64,000 bases of DNA from Paracoccaceae bacterium (GCA_017510335.1 JAFWNM010000013.1:270633-334632), one strand, 5' to 3'; numbered from the stretch's first letter, positions 1-9,146 are shown. Notes: generated by a model from the letters alone, not told the origin. Made by a program: numbers and translations.

Positions 1-29
1 GCCCCCGTTTCCTTGCGCTGTCTGCGGCA

Positions 30-833
30 TCAATGCCCCAGAATCTGGCTTAGGAACAGCTTTGTCCGGTCTGATCTGGGGTTGTTGAAAAACTCGCGCG
101 GTTCATTCTGTTCCACGATCTGCCCTTGATCCATGAAGATGACGCGGTTTGCCACAGCCTGCGCAAAGCCCATTTCATGGGTCACGCACAGCATGGTCAT
201 GCCTTCTTCGGCCAGCGCGATCATGGTATCCAGAACTTCCTTGATCATTTCAGGGTCCAGCGCTGATGTGGGTTCGTCAAACAGCATGATCCGCGGCTTC
301 ATGCACAGCGACCGCGCAATGGCGACGCGCTGCTGCTGGCCCCCGGACAACTGGCCGGGATATTTCAGCGCCTGTTCGGGAATCTTGACCTTCTCCAGAA
401 AATGCATGGCAATTTCCTCGGCCTCGCGCTTGGGGGTCTTGCGCACCCAGATCGGCGCAAGGGTGCAGTTTTCCAAGATCGTCAGATGAGGAAACAAGTT
501 GAAATGCTGGAACACCATGCCGACTTCGGACCTGACCTTGTCGATATTCTTAAGGTCCCCTGTCAGTTCGGTGCCGTCAACAATGATCTGCCCGGCCTGA
601 TGTTCCTCCAGCCGGTTGATGCAGCGGATCAGCGTGGATTTGCCCGACCCGGACGGCCCGCAAATGACGATCCGTTCGCCACGGTTGACGGTCATATCAA
701 TGTCGCGCAGCACATGGAACGTGCCATACCATTTGTTCATGCCGGTAATCTGAATCGCCACCTCGTCGCTGATCTGCATCTGGCTGGCGTTGATTTCACG
801 ATCCACCGGGATTTCGATTTTTGTTTCGGTCAT
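30..833 (-). CDS. aapP: Polar/general L-amino-acid ABC transporter, ATP-binding subunit (AapP/BztD)
   Basis: This 267-aa cytoplasmic ATPase powers uptake of amino acids delivered by the binding protein encoded at 3534-4553. Visible motifs are Walker [10 protein letters not shown] (residues 59-67), the signature LSGGQQQR (162-169) and Walker [11 protein letters not shown] (184 onward). Length and sequence fit the GlnQ/HisP polar amino-acid subfamily. It is the last gene of a four-gene minus-strand operon and starts 13 bp after the stop of the second permease. The N-terminal ~25 residues extend beyond short GlnQ proteins, as is usual for AapP/BztD. Family and operon role are secure; exact substrate range (Glu, Gln, Asp, Asn or broader) is inferred from the family. 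Confidence 0.95.
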   Translation of the reverse strand: MTETKIEIPVDREINASQMQISDEVAIQITGMNKWYGTFHVLRDIDMTVNRGERIVICGPSGSGKSTLIRCINRLEEHQAGQIIVDGTELTGDLKNIDKVRSEVGMVFQHFNLFPHLTILENCTLAPIWVRKTPKREAEEIAMHFLEKVKIPEQALKYPGQLSGGQQQRVAIARSLCMKPRIMLFDEPTSALDPEMIKEVLDTMIALAEEGMTMLCVTHEMGFAQAVANRVIFMDQGQIVEQNEPREFFNNPRSDRTKLFLSQILGH

Positions 834-846
834 GATGCGACCCCTT

Positions 847-2145
847 TTACCTGTGATCCGTTTTCAGCTTGCGTTCCAGATACATGGAATAGCGCGACAT
901 GCCGAAGCAGAAGATGAAGAACAAAGCCCCGATGAAGATGAACAATTCCCAATAGATGCCGTTCCAGTTGGTATCGGCGCGAATGGCATTGGACAGGCCG
1001 ATGGGGTCCAGCAACCCAATAAAGACAACCAGCGTCGTGTCCTTGAACAAGCCAATGAAAGTGTTCACAATTCCGGGGATCGAGATTTTCAGCGCCTGCG
1101 GCATGATGATCAGGCGCTGCGCCTTCCAGTAATCCAGCCCCAGTGCATCCGCAGCCTCGTATTGGCCCTTTGGCAAGGCGGCAAGCCCGCCGCGAATGAC
1201 CTCGGCCATATAGGCGGATGCAAACAGCGTCACCATGATGATCACGCGCAAGATCAGGTCAAAGGCGGTGCCCGGCGGCAGAAAATAGTTCAACAGCAAT
1301 GATGCGGTGAACAACAGCGTGATCAACGGCACCCCGCGGATGAATTCGATCACCATCACACAGACGGATTTCAGAAACACCATGTCGGACTGTCGCCCCA
1401 GCGCCAGCAGAATACCAATAGGCAGGGACAATGAAATGCCAGTCACCCCGATGACCAGCGAAATCAGGAACCCGCCAAACCTGTCAGAGCGCACGAATTC
1501 CAGCCCGATCGGCGCAACCGATGTCAATGCGGCGGTAAATTCCCCCGCAAACAGCACCCACCACAGCACCGGCACAACAATTGCCCCGGTTATGGCGACA
1601 AGCGGTGCGATCCTGGCCAGAATGCGATAGGCAACATACCCCAAGGCAAAGCCCAGTATCACCGAGATTGGCAACCAGACAGACCCGCCCCACAGCAGAT
1701 GATAGGCGACAAACGGGTAGAATGCGGAAAAGCCCAGCAATTTGCGCGGCAGCTGGCTGAACAGGACAGGGGCCAAAGCGACAAACAGCAAGATCAGCGA
1801 CAACACAGGGCGCCAGTAATGCTGCGGCGGGTAGAAACCGAACAGCAACTGGTGCCACCTGTCCCGGATCACGGCAAAACACGCCCCGCTTGCACCATCC
1901 AGCACTTCGCGGCATTCGCGCAGGGATTGCGCATTCCAAACGGTATTCAACAACCATGGCCCGATGGCCGAAAGCAGATACCAGATTGCCAGCAAGGATA
2001 TTACAGTCAGGACTGTATTCAACCAGCCGGAAAACAGGTTCTCGCGCAGCCATTTGACTGCACCTTTTTCGGCAATGGGGGCCGGTTTTTCAGGCAGCAT
2101 GCTTTCGCGCACATAGGCGACGGTCTGTGCGTGGGTGTCGCTCAT
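847..2145 (-). CDS. aapM: General L-amino-acid ABC transporter permease (AapM/BztC)
   Basis: A 432-aa inner-membrane permease with a long N-terminal extension containing extra hydrophobic helices, followed by the His/Glu/Gln-type permease core with several membrane spans. The EAA-type loop that contacts the ATPase is visible as [11 protein letters not shown]. The extra length over ordinary ~220-aa HisM permeases is typical of AapM/BztC. It lies 2 bp after the other permease gene and 13 bp before the ATPase gene, so the three are almost certainly cotranscribed and form a heteromeric channel. Confidence is high because length, order and partners all agree. Confidence 0.94.
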   Translation of the reverse strand: MSDTHAQTVAYVRESMLPEKPAPIAEKGAVKWLRENLFSGWLNTVLTVISLLAIWYLLSAIGPWLLNTVWNAQSLRECREVLDGASGACFAVIRDRWHQLLFGFYPPQHYWRPVLSLILLFVALAPVLFSQLPRKLLGFSAFYPFVAYHLLWGGSVWLPISVILGFALGYVAYRILARIAPLVAITGAIVVPVLWWVLFAGEFTAALTSVAPIGLEFVRSDRFGGFLISLVIGVTGISLSLPIGILLALGRQSDMVFLKSVCVMVIEFIRGVPLITLLFTASLLLNYFLPPGTAFDLILRVIIMVTLFASAYMAEVIRGGLAALPKGQYEAADALGLDYWKAQRLIIMPQALKISIPGIVNTFIGLFKDTTLVVFIGLLDPIGLSNAIRADTNWNGIYWELFIFIGALFFIFCFGMSRYSMYLERKLKTDHR

Positions 2146-2147
2146 GA

Positions 2148-3419
2148 CTATCGCTCCTTCAGTTTGACACGGGAATTATAGACATTCATCGCCCCTGAAA
2201 TGGTCAGGCTGATGGCAAGATAGATCAGCATCATCAACAGCATGCCTTCCAACTCTCGTCCGGTCTGGTTGATGGTGATACCGCCCAATGTGGACCGCAA
2301 ATCCATATAACCCACTGCCAGACCCAGCGACGTGTTCTTGGTGATGTTCAGGTATTGCGAAATCAGGGGCGGGATGATCACGCGCAGCGCTTGCGGCAGA
2401 ATGACCAGCCGCATGGTTTTGCCCGGCTGCATTCCAAGGGCAAAGGCGGCTTCAGTCTGGCCCTTGGAAATTGCCAGAATGCCCGCGCGCACGTTTTCGG
2501 CAACGAAAGCGCCAGTGTAAATGCCAAGGCCCAGCCACATCGCAATCAGCGAATTGCGCAAATATGTTCCACCCGCAAAATTGAACCCGCGCAGTTCGGG
2601 GTATTCAAGATGCGCGCCAAGCGCAACGAAGATAACAACAACCGGCCCCAACAGAACAAGAATGCTTTTCCACCATGTTTTCGGGCGAATTCCGGTCGCG
2701 TTCTGAACAGCGGTGGCATGCTGCAGAAGGCGCTTGTTGGCGTAAACACCGGCAACCAGAACGACCAGCACCAGCAGCCAGTTCAACGAGGGGGCAATAG
2801 GGCCAAGCTGCAAATCGCCAAGATCGCGCAGGAACTGGATAGAAGGGATATAAACACCGCGATTGGTAATTGCGACAGAATCGGCGAACAGCATGCTGGC
2901 GGCGGGGTCATCGCCGCGAAACGCACTGGGCGCGGGCATGGCCTCGGACATGATTGCGCCGAAAATAAGGATCCACAAAAGTGTGGGAATGTTGCGGAAC
3001 ACTTCGATGTAGACGGTCATCAAACGCCCAACGATCCAGTTATTGGACAACCGCAAGACGCCCGCAATCACCCCCAGAACTGTCGCCAGGGCGCAGGCCA
3101 TGACCGCAAGAATGATGGTGTTCAAAAACCCCACCAAGGCCGCACGTCCATGTGTCATCTGGCTGTTATATTCAATCGGGCGCTGGTTGATGTCATATCC
3201 TGCGGGTGCATTCAGAAACGCGAAGCTGAAATCACGCCCCAGCGCGCGCAGGTTGTTGACGGTGTTATCAATCAGCCACGCCGCGCCCAGCATCAGCGCG
3301 AACAGGAAAAACACCTGAATTGTGATGGACCGATAGCGCTGGTCATACAGCAGCATGCTGGGCCGGAAGGCCCGCTTGGGGGCAGATGTCGCGCTGCGCA
3401 CATCGTCGGAGATGGACAT
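2148..3419 (-). CDS. aapQ: General L-amino-acid ABC transporter permease (AapQ/BztB)
   Basis: A 423-aa membrane permease pairing with the 432-aa permease encoded downstream. It has a cytoplasmic N-terminus, an early membrane span (VFFLFALMLGAAWLI), a large periplasmic insertion as known for BztB/AapQ, and a C-terminal core with the ATPase-contact loop GQTEAAFALGM. It follows the binding-protein gene by 114 bp; that gap carries a terminator-like hairpin, so permease expression is probably lower than that of the binding protein. The ATG at 3419 is preceded by a purine-rich stretch (CAGGAGTAT on the minus strand), a convincing ribosome-binding site. Confidence 0.94.
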   Translation of the reverse strand: MSISDDVRSATSAPKRAFRPSMLLYDQRYRSITIQVFFLFALMLGAAWLIDNTVNNLRALGRDFSFAFLNAPAGYDINQRPIEYNSQMTHGRAALVGFLNTIILAVMACALATVLGVIAGVLRLSNNWIVGRLMTVYIEVFRNIPTLLWILIFGAIMSEAMPAPSAFRGDDPAASMLFADSVAITNRGVYIPSIQFLRDLGDLQLGPIAPSLNWLLVLVVLVAGVYANKRLLQHATAVQNATGIRPKTWWKSILVLLGPVVVIFVALGAHLEYPELRGFNFAGGTYLRNSLIAMWLGLGIYTGAFVAENVRAGILAISKGQTEAAFALGMQPGKTMRLVILPQALRVIIPPLISQYLNITKNTSLGLAVGYMDLRSTLGGITINQTGRELEGMLLMMLIYLAISLTISGAMNVYNSRVKLKER

Positions 3420-3497
3420 GATATACTCCTGACCTTGGCTGCGACGATCAGTGCGGCCAAAGCATGCTCAGTAAACAATACGGATTGGTGAATAAAA

Positions 3498-3524
3498 AAA
3501 CGCGCGCCACAGGGGCGCGCGTTT
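3498..3524 (-). terminator. Hairpin with U-run between aapJ and aapQ
   Basis: A perfect 11-bp inverted repeat (AAACGCGCGCC / GGCGCGCGTTT) around a 5-nt loop lies 10 bp after the aapJ stop. On the minus strand the stem runs into a continuous T tract (3494-3500). This is a standard rho-independent terminator shape. Because the permease genes lie beyond it without another obvious promoter, it more likely acts as a partial attenuator or as an mRNA 3'-end stabiliser for aapJ than as a full stop. Confidence 0.8.
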
Positions 3525-3533
3525 CATATCCTT

Positions 3534-4553
3534 TTAGCGGAAAGGCGGTGCGTAAAGCAGGCCACCTTGCGTCCACTGTGCGTTCAGACCACGCGCCAGA
3601 CCGATGGGCGTTTGCTCGCCAATCGTGGCCGAGAAAATCTCGCCATAGTTGCCAGCCGCCGCAATTGCGCGAACGGCCCATTCGCTGTCCAGACCGAACA
3701 TCGCGCCCAGATCCCCTTCGGCCCCCAGCAGACGGTTGATTTCGGGGTTGTCCGTGCCAGCCTTCATTTCGTCGATATTGGCAGATGTCACGCCCAGTTC
3801 TTCGGCTGCGATCAGGGCAAACAACGTCCAGCGGGTGATATCTGCCCACTGGTCATCGCCATGACGCACTGCTGGCCCAAGCGGTTCCTTGGAAATGACT
3901 TCCGGCAGGATGACATGATCGGACGGGTTCGCAAACGACGCCCGCGTTGCCGCCAGACCGGACACATCCGTGGTATACACGTCACATGCACCAGCAAGGT
4001 ATTGTTGCTGCGCTTCTGCGTTGGTTTCGATCGGCACTGGTTCATAGGCCATGCCGTTGACGCGGAAATAATCCGCAAGGTTCAACTCGGTCGTGGTGCC
4101 GGTCTGGATGCACACAGTCGCGCCGTCCAGTTCCAGCGCCGAACTGACACCCAGTTCGCGCGTCACCATGAAGCCCTGACCGTCATAGTAGTTGGTCCCG
4201 ACAAAGGTGAAGTTCAGGTCAACATCGCGCGAGAAGGTCCAGGTCGTGTTCCGTGCCAGAATATCGACTTCGCCAGAGGCAAGCGCCGAAAACCGGGTTT
4301 GTCCGGTTGTCGGAACGAAATTCACCGCCATCGGGTCATTGAGCTCAGCCGCAGCTACCGCGCGGCAATAGTCCACATCGAAACCTTGCCACACGCCGTT
4401 GCCATCGGGGGCAGAAAACCCTGCAAGCCCGGTGGAAACACCACAGTTCAGTTCCCCGCGGGATTGAACTGTTTCCAGCGTGGATTGCGCCTGTGCCAGG
4501 CCTGCAATAAGCGACGTCGCGGCAATAGTGCCGAGGAATACGGATTTCTTCAT
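3534..4553 (-). CDS. aapJ: Periplasmic amino-acid-binding protein (AapJ/BztA)
   Basis: A 339-aa periplasmic binding protein. The N-terminus is a clear Sec signal peptide (MKKSVFLGTIAATSLIAGLAQA) with likely cleavage before QSTLETVQ. The mature part is of the SBP_bac_3 type and delivers amino acids to the permeases encoded downstream. It is the first gene of the transporter operon, preceded by about 265 bp of noncoding DNA. The start ATG at 4553 is followed by the signal peptide and preceded by AGAGAGG, a good ribosome-binding site. Confidence 0.95.
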   Translation of the reverse strand: MKKSVFLGTIAATSLIAGLAQAQSTLETVQSRGELNCGVSTGLAGFSAPDGNGVWQGFDVDYCRAVAAAELNDPMAVNFVPTTGQTRFSALASGEVDILARNTTWTFSRDVDLNFTFVGTNYYDGQGFMVTRELGVSSALELDGATVCIQTGTTTELNLADYFRVNGMAYEPVPIETNAEAQQQYLAGACDVYTTDVSGLAATRASFANPSDHVILPEVISKEPLGPAVRHGDDQWADITRWTLFALIAAEELGVTSANIDEMKAGTDNPEINRLLGAEGDLGAMFGLDSEWAVRAIAAAGNYGEIFSATIGEQTPIGLARGLNAQWTQGGLLYAPPFR

Positions 4554-4640
4554 GTTTACCTCTCTGTTGTCGCCGCCTTGGCGGCGGTCTGTCCCCCATT
4601 TGTCAGGGGGGTACGGTGTTCAGCCATGACGGCCTTTCAC

Positions 4641-4687
4641 TATCGGCAAGTTTGCGCCGATAATCGCAAATCGGTCAAGCCTGTAAA
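4641..4687 (-). promoter_or_regulatory. Possible aapJ promoter and operator region
   Basis: In the 265-bp leader of aapJ, the minus strand contains TTTACA (4682-4687), a 16-bp spacer and GATTAT (4660-4665), a weak sigma-70-like pair. Overlapping it is an inverted repeat TATCGG-N10-CCGATA (4641-4662) that could be an operator. Two further GC hairpins (around 4571-4586 and 4593-4610) lie closer to the gene. I found no clear sigma-54 GG-N10-GC element. This is inference from motif shape only. Confidence 0.3.
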
Positions 4688-4818
4688 TGCGTATATGCCA
4701 GCAATTCAGACCAACTGCCTTGAAACAGCCTGCTTTGCAGGCCAATGTGCGGCACCCCTTCCCAAAATGCACATCATTCGATCTAAACGCGGCATTTCAT
4801 CACGGCGAGAGGGGAATT

Positions 4819-4895
4819 TGGTAGGCCCGGAGGGACTCGAACCCCCAACCAAAGCGTTATGAGCGCTCTGCTCTAACCAATTGAGCTACAGGCCC
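4819..4895 (-). tRNA. tRNA with CAU anticodon (Ile2 or elongator Met)
   Basis: Read on the minus strand, a complete 77-nt cloverleaf is visible: acceptor stem GGGCCTG pairing with CGGGCCT, D arm GCTC/GAGC, anticodon loop CTCATAA (anticodon CAU), T arm GGGGG-TTCGAGT-CCCTC, and an encoded CCA. The first acceptor pair is a G-U wobble. CAU tRNAs may be Met or the lysidine-modified Ile2. Here the acceptor stem has C4-G69 and C5-G68, the pairs recognised by TilS in E. coli tRNA-Ile2, so Ile2 is a real possibility. Confidence 0.93.
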
Positions 4896-5024
4896 GCCTG
4901 GGCGCGTTGCTACGCAGAATGCGCGCGCTGGTCAAGCACCCTGTTGCACATCGGATCGGTTGCCCTGCGACGCGCAATCGGGTATCGCGCGCAGCATAGT
5001 GTCTTGCTGCAAAGGGCTGCGATC

Positions 5025-6071
5025 ATGTCAGAAGGAAAGAACGGGCTAAGCTATGCCCAGGCTGGTGTCGATATTGACGCAGGCAATGCCCTGGTCGAGG
5101 CCATCAAGCCCGCAGCAAAGGCAACTGCGCGCGCGGGCGTCATGTCCGGCCTTGGGGGGTTTGGCGCGCTGTTCGACCTGAAAGCGGCCGGGTATAGTGA
5201 CCCTGTGCTGGTGGCGGCAACAGACGGGGTGGGCACCAAGCTGCGCATCGCCATCGACACCGGCCATCTGGACACGATCGGCATTGATCTGGTCGCCATG
5301 TGCGTCAATGATCTGGTGTGTCAGGGCGCGGAACCGCTGTTCTTTCTGGATTATTTCGCAACCGGCAAGCTGGATGTCGCGGATGCCACGCGAATCATTA
5401 CCGGCATTGCGACAGGTTGTCAGGCGTCGGGCTGTGCGCTGATTGGCGGGGAAACCGCCGAAATGCCCGGCATGTATGATGCCAAGGATTTCGATCTAGC
5501 CGGCTTTGCCGTGGGGGCCATGGAACGCGGGACAGAATTGCCCGCAGGGGTTGGCGCGGGCGATGTGCTGTTGGGGCTTGCGTCGGACGGGGTGCATTCC
5601 AATGGCTACAGCCTTGTGCGCAAGGTTGTGGACCATGCCGGCCTGAACTGGGACAGCCCCGCCCCCTTCGGCGCGGACACCATGGGCGCGCATTTGCTGG
5701 CGCCCACACGGCTGTATGTCAAACCCGCATTGGCGGCCATCCGCGCGGGCGGGGTGCATGCCCTTGCCCATATCACAGGCGGCGGCCTGACCGAAAACCT
5801 GCCGCGCGTCCTGCCCGAAGGAATGGGTGCGGATATCGATCTGGGCACATGGTCCCTGCCGCCGGTTTTTGGCTGGCTGGCAGAAGCGGGCGGGTTGGAG
5901 CAATCCGAGATGCTGAAAACCTTTAATGCGGGGATCGGCATGGTGCTGGTGGTCGCTGCCGACCGCGCAGATGCACTGTCAGAATTGCTGACGCAATCGG
6001 GCGAAACAGTGTCGCGTATCGGCAAAGTCACCGAAGGGGCCGGCATCCGCTACAGCGGACAACTTGCATGA
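5025..6071 (+). CDS. purM: Phosphoribosylformylglycinamidine cyclo-ligase (AIR synthetase)
   Basis: A 348-aa cytosolic enzyme of purine synthesis that closes FGAM to AIR using ATP. The N-terminal [23 protein letters not shown] and the VGTKL and [11 protein letters not shown] motifs are hallmark PurM sequences. The frame stays open upstream to 4881, but that part overlaps the tRNA and lacks PurM similarity, so the ATG at 5025 is chosen; the protein then begins [14 protein letters not shown], the usual family start. It overlaps purN by 4 bp (ATGA), giving translational coupling of two purine enzymes. Confidence 0.96.
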   Translation: MSEGKNGLSYAQAGVDIDAGNALVEAIKPAAKATARAGVMSGLGGFGALFDLKAAGYSDPVLVAATDGVGTKLRIAIDTGHLDTIGIDLVAMCVNDLVCQGAEPLFFLDYFATGKLDVADATRIITGIATGCQASGCALIGGETAEMPGMYDAKDFDLAGFAVGAMERGTELPAGVGAGDVLLGLASDGVHSNGYSLVRKVVDHAGLNWDSPAPFGADTMGAHLLAPTRLYVKPALAAIRAGGVHALAHITGGGLTENLPRVLPEGMGADIDLGTWSLPPVFGWLAEAGGLEQSEMLKTFNAGIGMVLVVAADRADALSELLTQSGETVSRIGKVTEGAGIRYSGQLA

Positions 6072-6661
6072 GTTTGCGCGTTGCGATCCTGATTTCAGGG
6101 TCGGGGTCCAATATGGTGGCACTTGCGCAATCCATGCAAGGCGACCATCCCGCGCGCCCCTGTCTGGTTTTGTCCAATGATCCTGCTGCCACGGGCCTGA
6201 GCAAGGCGCGCGCCATGGGCATTCCCGCAGCCGCCGTGGACCACCGCCCTTTTGGCCGAGACCGCGCCGCATTCGAGGACGCGCTGATGCGCCCGCTGCT
6301 GGAAGCGCAACCCGATATCGTGGCACTGGCAGGCTTCATGCGCGTCCTGACCCCTGAATTCGTGGCGCGGTTCGAAGGGCGCATGCTGAATATCCACCCG
6401 TCCCTGTTGCCAAAATACAAAGGGTTGAACACCCATGCGCGCGCCATTGCCGCAGGCGACAGCGAAGCGGGATGCACGGTGCATGAAGTGACCGCCGCAC
6501 TGGATGACGGGCCGATCCTGGGCCAGGCGCGCGTGCCTGTTCTGCCAGATGACACCCCCGACACCCTGGCGGCGCGTGTCCTGCCCATGGAACACCGGCT
6601 GTATCCGGCGGTTTTGCGCCGTGTCGCCATGGGCGCGCGTGGCATACTTACCCTGCGCTAA
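6068..6661 (+). CDS. purN: Phosphoribosylglycinamide formyltransferase
   Basis: A 197-aa formyl-tetrahydrofolate-dependent GAR transformylase. The start [19 protein letters not shown] is the typical phosphate-binding N-terminus, and the catalytic region with [20 protein letters not shown] and the downstream GCTVHEV(T)..LDDGPILGQ is intact. It is translationally coupled to purM. Its last 14 bp overlap the end of the convergent lipoprotein gene on the minus strand, and no terminator hairpin is visible at the junction. Confidence 0.96.
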   Translation: MSLRVAILISGSGSNMVALAQSMQGDHPARPCLVLSNDPAATGLSKARAMGIPAAAVDHRPFGRDRAAFEDALMRPLLEAQPDIVALAGFMRVLTPEFVARFEGRMLNIHPSLLPKYKGLNTHARAIAAGDSEAGCTVHEVTAALDDGPILGQARVPVLPDDTPDTLAARVLPMEHRLYPAVLRRVAMGARGILTLR

Positions 6662-7232
6662 ACTGCGCGCGGAACGCCCTGACCTCTCTCTCCACTCGGG
6701 ACAGGGCTGCGCGTTCGAACCCAAGGTCCAGTTGCAAACGCAGCAATTCGGACTGGTTATTATGCAGTTCCGCACGCAGGCCCGCATTGTCAGTGGCCGC
6801 CAATGCTGCGACTATTACATGATTTCTTTCGCGCAAGCCGCTCATTTCATTCAAAATGCTTTGAATGCGCACGCGTTGGGCATGCTCCCTAAGGCCAAGC
6901 GCGTGCCCTTGGTCAAACCCTGCCGCCAATGCTGCCGGGCACAGGTTGCGGTTGATGCGCCCGCCCTGCCCCTCTGACAGTCCTGACAAGGGCGTGCAGA
7001 ACCGCTGCAAGCCTTGGTCATACCCCCGCTGCCATTCGCTGCGCTGCGGGGTCACGTCCACTTTTGCGCATTGGCGCACATGCCGGTCAAACTGCGCGTC
7101 GGCGCGTTCGCCTGCCGCACCGTCGCGCAGCCCGATGGCGGCCCAGTCCCCTTGCAAGCATTCCTCGCGGCTGATCGACGCACAAGATGCCAGCACGGCA
7201 AATGCCAGAACCGGCAGCACAGCGCCCTTCAT
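6648..7232 (-). CDS. DUF2799-type lipoprotein
   Basis: A 194-aa predicted lipoprotein. The signal sequence MKGAVLPVLAFAVLASC ends in a lipobox (L-A-S-C), so the mature protein would be attached at Cys17. The body contains the pattern (CLQGDW..IG..DG..G, then YDQGLQRFC and FDQGHALGLREH) that I associate with DUF2799. The C-terminal third is charged and probably forms a coiled coil. It overlaps rlmB by 4 bp (ATGA) and is therefore translated after it. The molecular function is not known. Confidence 0.85.
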   Translation of the reverse strand: MKGAVLPVLAFAVLASCASISREECLQGDWAAIGLRDGAAGERADAQFDRHVRQCAKVDVTPQRSEWQRGYDQGLQRFCTPLSGLSEGQGGRINRNLCPAALAAGFDQGHALGLREHAQRVRIQSILNEMSGLRERNHVIVAALAATDNAGLRAELHNNQSELLRLQLDLGFERAALSRVEREVRAFRAQFSAG

Positions 7233-8023
7233 GACATCGCGCCCGGTTGCGCCAGACTGGCCGCATACAGCCCCACCGCGGCCGCATTCGACACATTCAG
7301 CGACCCGAAATCCGCTGCCGCCGGAATACGCGCGATATAATCACAGGTTTCCCGCGTTTTATCGCGCAATCCCGGCCCTTCGGCCCCCAGAACCAACCCC
7401 ACCGGCCCGCGCGGCACCGCCGCCAGTGTTTGGCCCAGGGTTAATGGCCCATCCCCGTCCAGACCGATCAGGATATACCCCATGTCTTTCAGGCTCTCCA
7501 TCTCCTCGGCCAGATTGCGCACGCGCAAATAGGGCTGACGCTCCAACGCGCCGCTTGCGGTTTTGGCCAATGCGCCGGTTTCGGGGGCGGCATGGCGCTG
7601 GGTGGCCATTACGGCGCGCGCGCCAAACACTTCGGCAGACCGCAAAATCGCGCCTACATTATGCGGGTCGCTGACGCGGTCCAGAATCACCACCAGACCG
7701 GCCCCGTCCACAGGCGCGCAGCGCTCCGCACTCGTTCCCCAATCCAGCGCGCGAACCTCCAGTGCGGCGCCCTGATGCACGGAATCAGCGCTGATCGGGG
7801 CAGTAAACTTGCGCGCGTCACACAGCTCCGGCGTCATGCCACTGGCGGCAATCGCATCTTCCAGCTTTTGCGCGGCGTTCAATGTCACCACAAGACGCAG
7901 TTTTTCGCGCAGCGGGTTCATCAGCGCATCGCGCACCGCATGCAGGCCAAACAACCAAAGCGTCTCTGCCCGCGCCGCGCGCCGCGCCTTTTCCTTGTCG
8001 ATAACCCAATCGGGTTTCTTCAT
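7229..8023 (-). CDS. rlmB: 23S rRNA (guanosine-2'-O)-methyltransferase RlmB (SpoU/TrmH family)
   Basis: A 264-aa SPOUT methyltransferase that probably methylates G2251 of 23S rRNA. An N-terminal substrate-binding domain (LWLFGLHAVRDALMNP) is followed by the knotted catalytic domain with motif 1 (LDRVSDPHNVGAILRSAEVFGA), motif 2 (GLVLGAEGPGL) and motif 3 (IPAAADFGSLNVSNAAAVGLY). RlmB and TrmH are hard to separate by eye; the N-terminal domain and length favour RlmB. The gene lies divergently from tRNA-Tyr, separated by about 165 bp. Confidence 0.9.
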   Translation of the reverse strand: MKKPDWVIDKEKARRAARAETLWLFGLHAVRDALMNPLREKLRLVVTLNAAQKLEDAIAASGMTPELCDARKFTAPISADSVHQGAALEVRALDWGTSAERCAPVDGAGLVVILDRVSDPHNVGAILRSAEVFGARAVMATQRHAAPETGALAKTASGALERQPYLRVRNLAEEMESLKDMGYILIGLDGDGPLTLGQTLAAVPRGPVGLVLGAEGPGLRDKTRETCDYIARIPAAADFGSLNVSNAAAVGLYAASLAQPGAMS

Positions 8024-8188
8024 GCCTTGCCCCCAGTTCGGTCGCGTATCACGGGTGAATCATTCTTGACCATGCGCAGCCGGACGCGCGGGATCAACCC
8101 CCAAAGCATGGACACAAATAATCTGTGCTAACATGTAGTTTCGACCCTTGACGCTGCTTCGGCCCTTCGGTATCGAAGCGCCACATTA

Positions 8189-8272
8189 GGGCGACGAGCT
8201 GCAAGGTGCGGCAGCGGACTGTAACTCCGCCGGGGAGACCCACGCCTGGTTCGATTCCAGGGTCGCCCACCA
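8189..8272 (+). tRNA. tRNA-Tyr (GUA), integration target
   Basis: An 84-nt class II tRNA: acceptor GGGCGAC/GTCGCCC, D arm GCTG/CGGC, anticodon stem-loop GCGGA-CTGTAAC-TCCGC (anticodon GUA), a long variable arm with a GGG-GAGA-CCC hairpin, T arm CCTGG/CCAGG and encoded CCA. The last 14 nt belong to a 17-bp sequence repeated at 18036-18052, so the element that follows has used the 3' end of this tRNA as its attachment site and has restored a complete tRNA. Confidence 0.95.
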
Positions 8273-8275
8273 TTT
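8259..8275 (+). repeat. attL: 17-bp direct repeat at tRNA-Tyr 3' end
   Basis: AGGGTCGCCCACCATTT covers the 3' T-stem edge, acceptor strand, CCA and three downstream bases of tRNA-Tyr. The same 17 bases recur at 18036-18052, just beyond the integrase gene. This is the expected core of a tyrosine-recombinase attachment site. Confidence 0.9.
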
Positions 8276-8504
8276 TCATTCCTAAGTGCTTGAAAGTGTT
8301 GGTTTTTCTGAAAACTTCTGACACGCATACGCCCTTTAGTCTGCCCTTATGGCGTTACTGCAAAGCAACACCACGAAAGGCGATTTGGCTGCCAAGCTGG
8401 TTGTATCGTGCGAGAAAAGCTCGCGAAGCCAACCACTAAATTTTGAAAGTTGAGCAAAATCGCTACGCTTTTGCTTTCTAAGCAGCGGCATTTGTAGCGC
8501 TAGA
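8276..8504. other. Noncoding, AT-richer left end of the element
   Basis: About 230 bp between attL and the lipoprotein stop with visibly lower GC than the chromosome. It carries an inverted repeat AGCAAAA-N9-TTTTGCT (8453-8475) about 30 bp after the lipoprotein stop, which may end that transcript. A 34-codon plus-strand frame from 8349 has no ribosome-binding site that I can see. I call no gene here; recombinase arm-binding sites would be expected in this position. Confidence 0.5.
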
Positions 8505-8867
8505 CTAGCGGCAAGTGATTTCCAACTGATCGAAAATACCCTGAAAGCGGCTAAGTGAATAGCCTTCAACGGCTGTGCCGTTGTCAACTCGCATCACCGT
8601 CACGAAGATCGGTTCTCCGCCCAACATGATCTCTCGCGTAGGGTGAACCTCGTAAGCTTCGCCGAGTTGCACGATCAATGCCCGGAACGGATAATTCCAC
8701 GGGTTGACAGCGGTCATGTGCGAAACAACGCATCCAAGCGTGTCATCAAGCGAACTTGTCGAAAGGAAACTAACGCGGGGTGGATCATTCCTGCCCGTGA
8801 CAGCGGTAGCGCAAGCGGAAACCGCTAACAAAGTAGAGGCGATAATTGCTTTCTGTAGCATTTGCAT
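8505..8867 (-). CDS. Small lipoprotein at the end of the element
   Basis: A 120-aa protein with a lipoprotein signal (MQMLQKAIIASTLLAVSAC; lipobox AVSAC, Cys19). The mature part contains DDTLGCVVSHMTAVNPWNYP and has no domain I recognise. It is the last gene before attL and has lower GC than the rest of the element, which suggests a cargo (moron-type) gene acquired separately. Lipoproteins at prophage ends sometimes alter the host surface or exclude other phages; that role is only a possibility here. Confidence 0.7.
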   Translation of the reverse strand: MQMLQKAIIASTLLAVSACATAVTGRNDPPRVSFLSTSSLDDTLGCVVSHMTAVNPWNYPFRALIVQLGEAYEVHPTREIMLGGEPIFVTVMRVDNGTAVEGYSLSRFQGIFDQLEITCR

Positions 8868-8939
8868 GCGAGTCCCCTTTCAATCTCTTTTGCCGCGAAA
8901 CCAAACCCCATTCAACCTTCTGTTGTCAGCAGCGGTGAA

Positions 8940-9146
8940 TCAAGCGGCTTTCGAAGCTATCCGAAACCGTTTCGGCCTATATGCGCGCAACACGGCTTGC
9001 GGCTCAACCTGCGCTAGGTGACAGACTGCCACAAAGTCGCGTGAGCCTATCCATGCCGTATCCTTTGGCGTTGCCCCCTTCGCCGCGTCATGCAGGCCAG
9101 CGACTAGCACCGCCCGCCATAGGTGCAAGTCAGCATTCTGCGTCAT
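8940..9146 (-). CDS. Small phage-type protein of unknown function
   Basis: A 68-aa protein starting at the ATG at 9146, chosen because GGGGGA lies just upstream; the frame is open further but without a better start. The sequence MTQNADLHLWRAVLVAGLHDAAK..WIGSRDFVAVCHLAQVEPQAVLRAYR resembles small proteins I have seen in alphaproteobacterial prophages, where a tryptophan-containing 'W(I/F)xSxDF..VC.LA.(V/L)(E/D)P' pattern is common. No function is established for that pattern to my knowledge. It follows the 210-aa gene by about 156 bp. Confidence 0.6.
   Translation of the reverse strand: MTQNADLHLWRAVLVAGLHDAAKGATPKDTAWIGSRDFVAVCHLAQVEPQAVLRAYRPKRFRIASKAA

Noticed and set aside
4881-5024. N-terminal extension of PurM
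   Set aside because: The upstream codons overlap the tRNA(CAU) gene and have no similarity to PurM.
8349-8453. Small plus-strand gene of 34 codons (MALLQSNTTKG...) near attL
   Set aside because: No ribosome-binding site, no promoter, and it runs against the operon direction; not enough to call.
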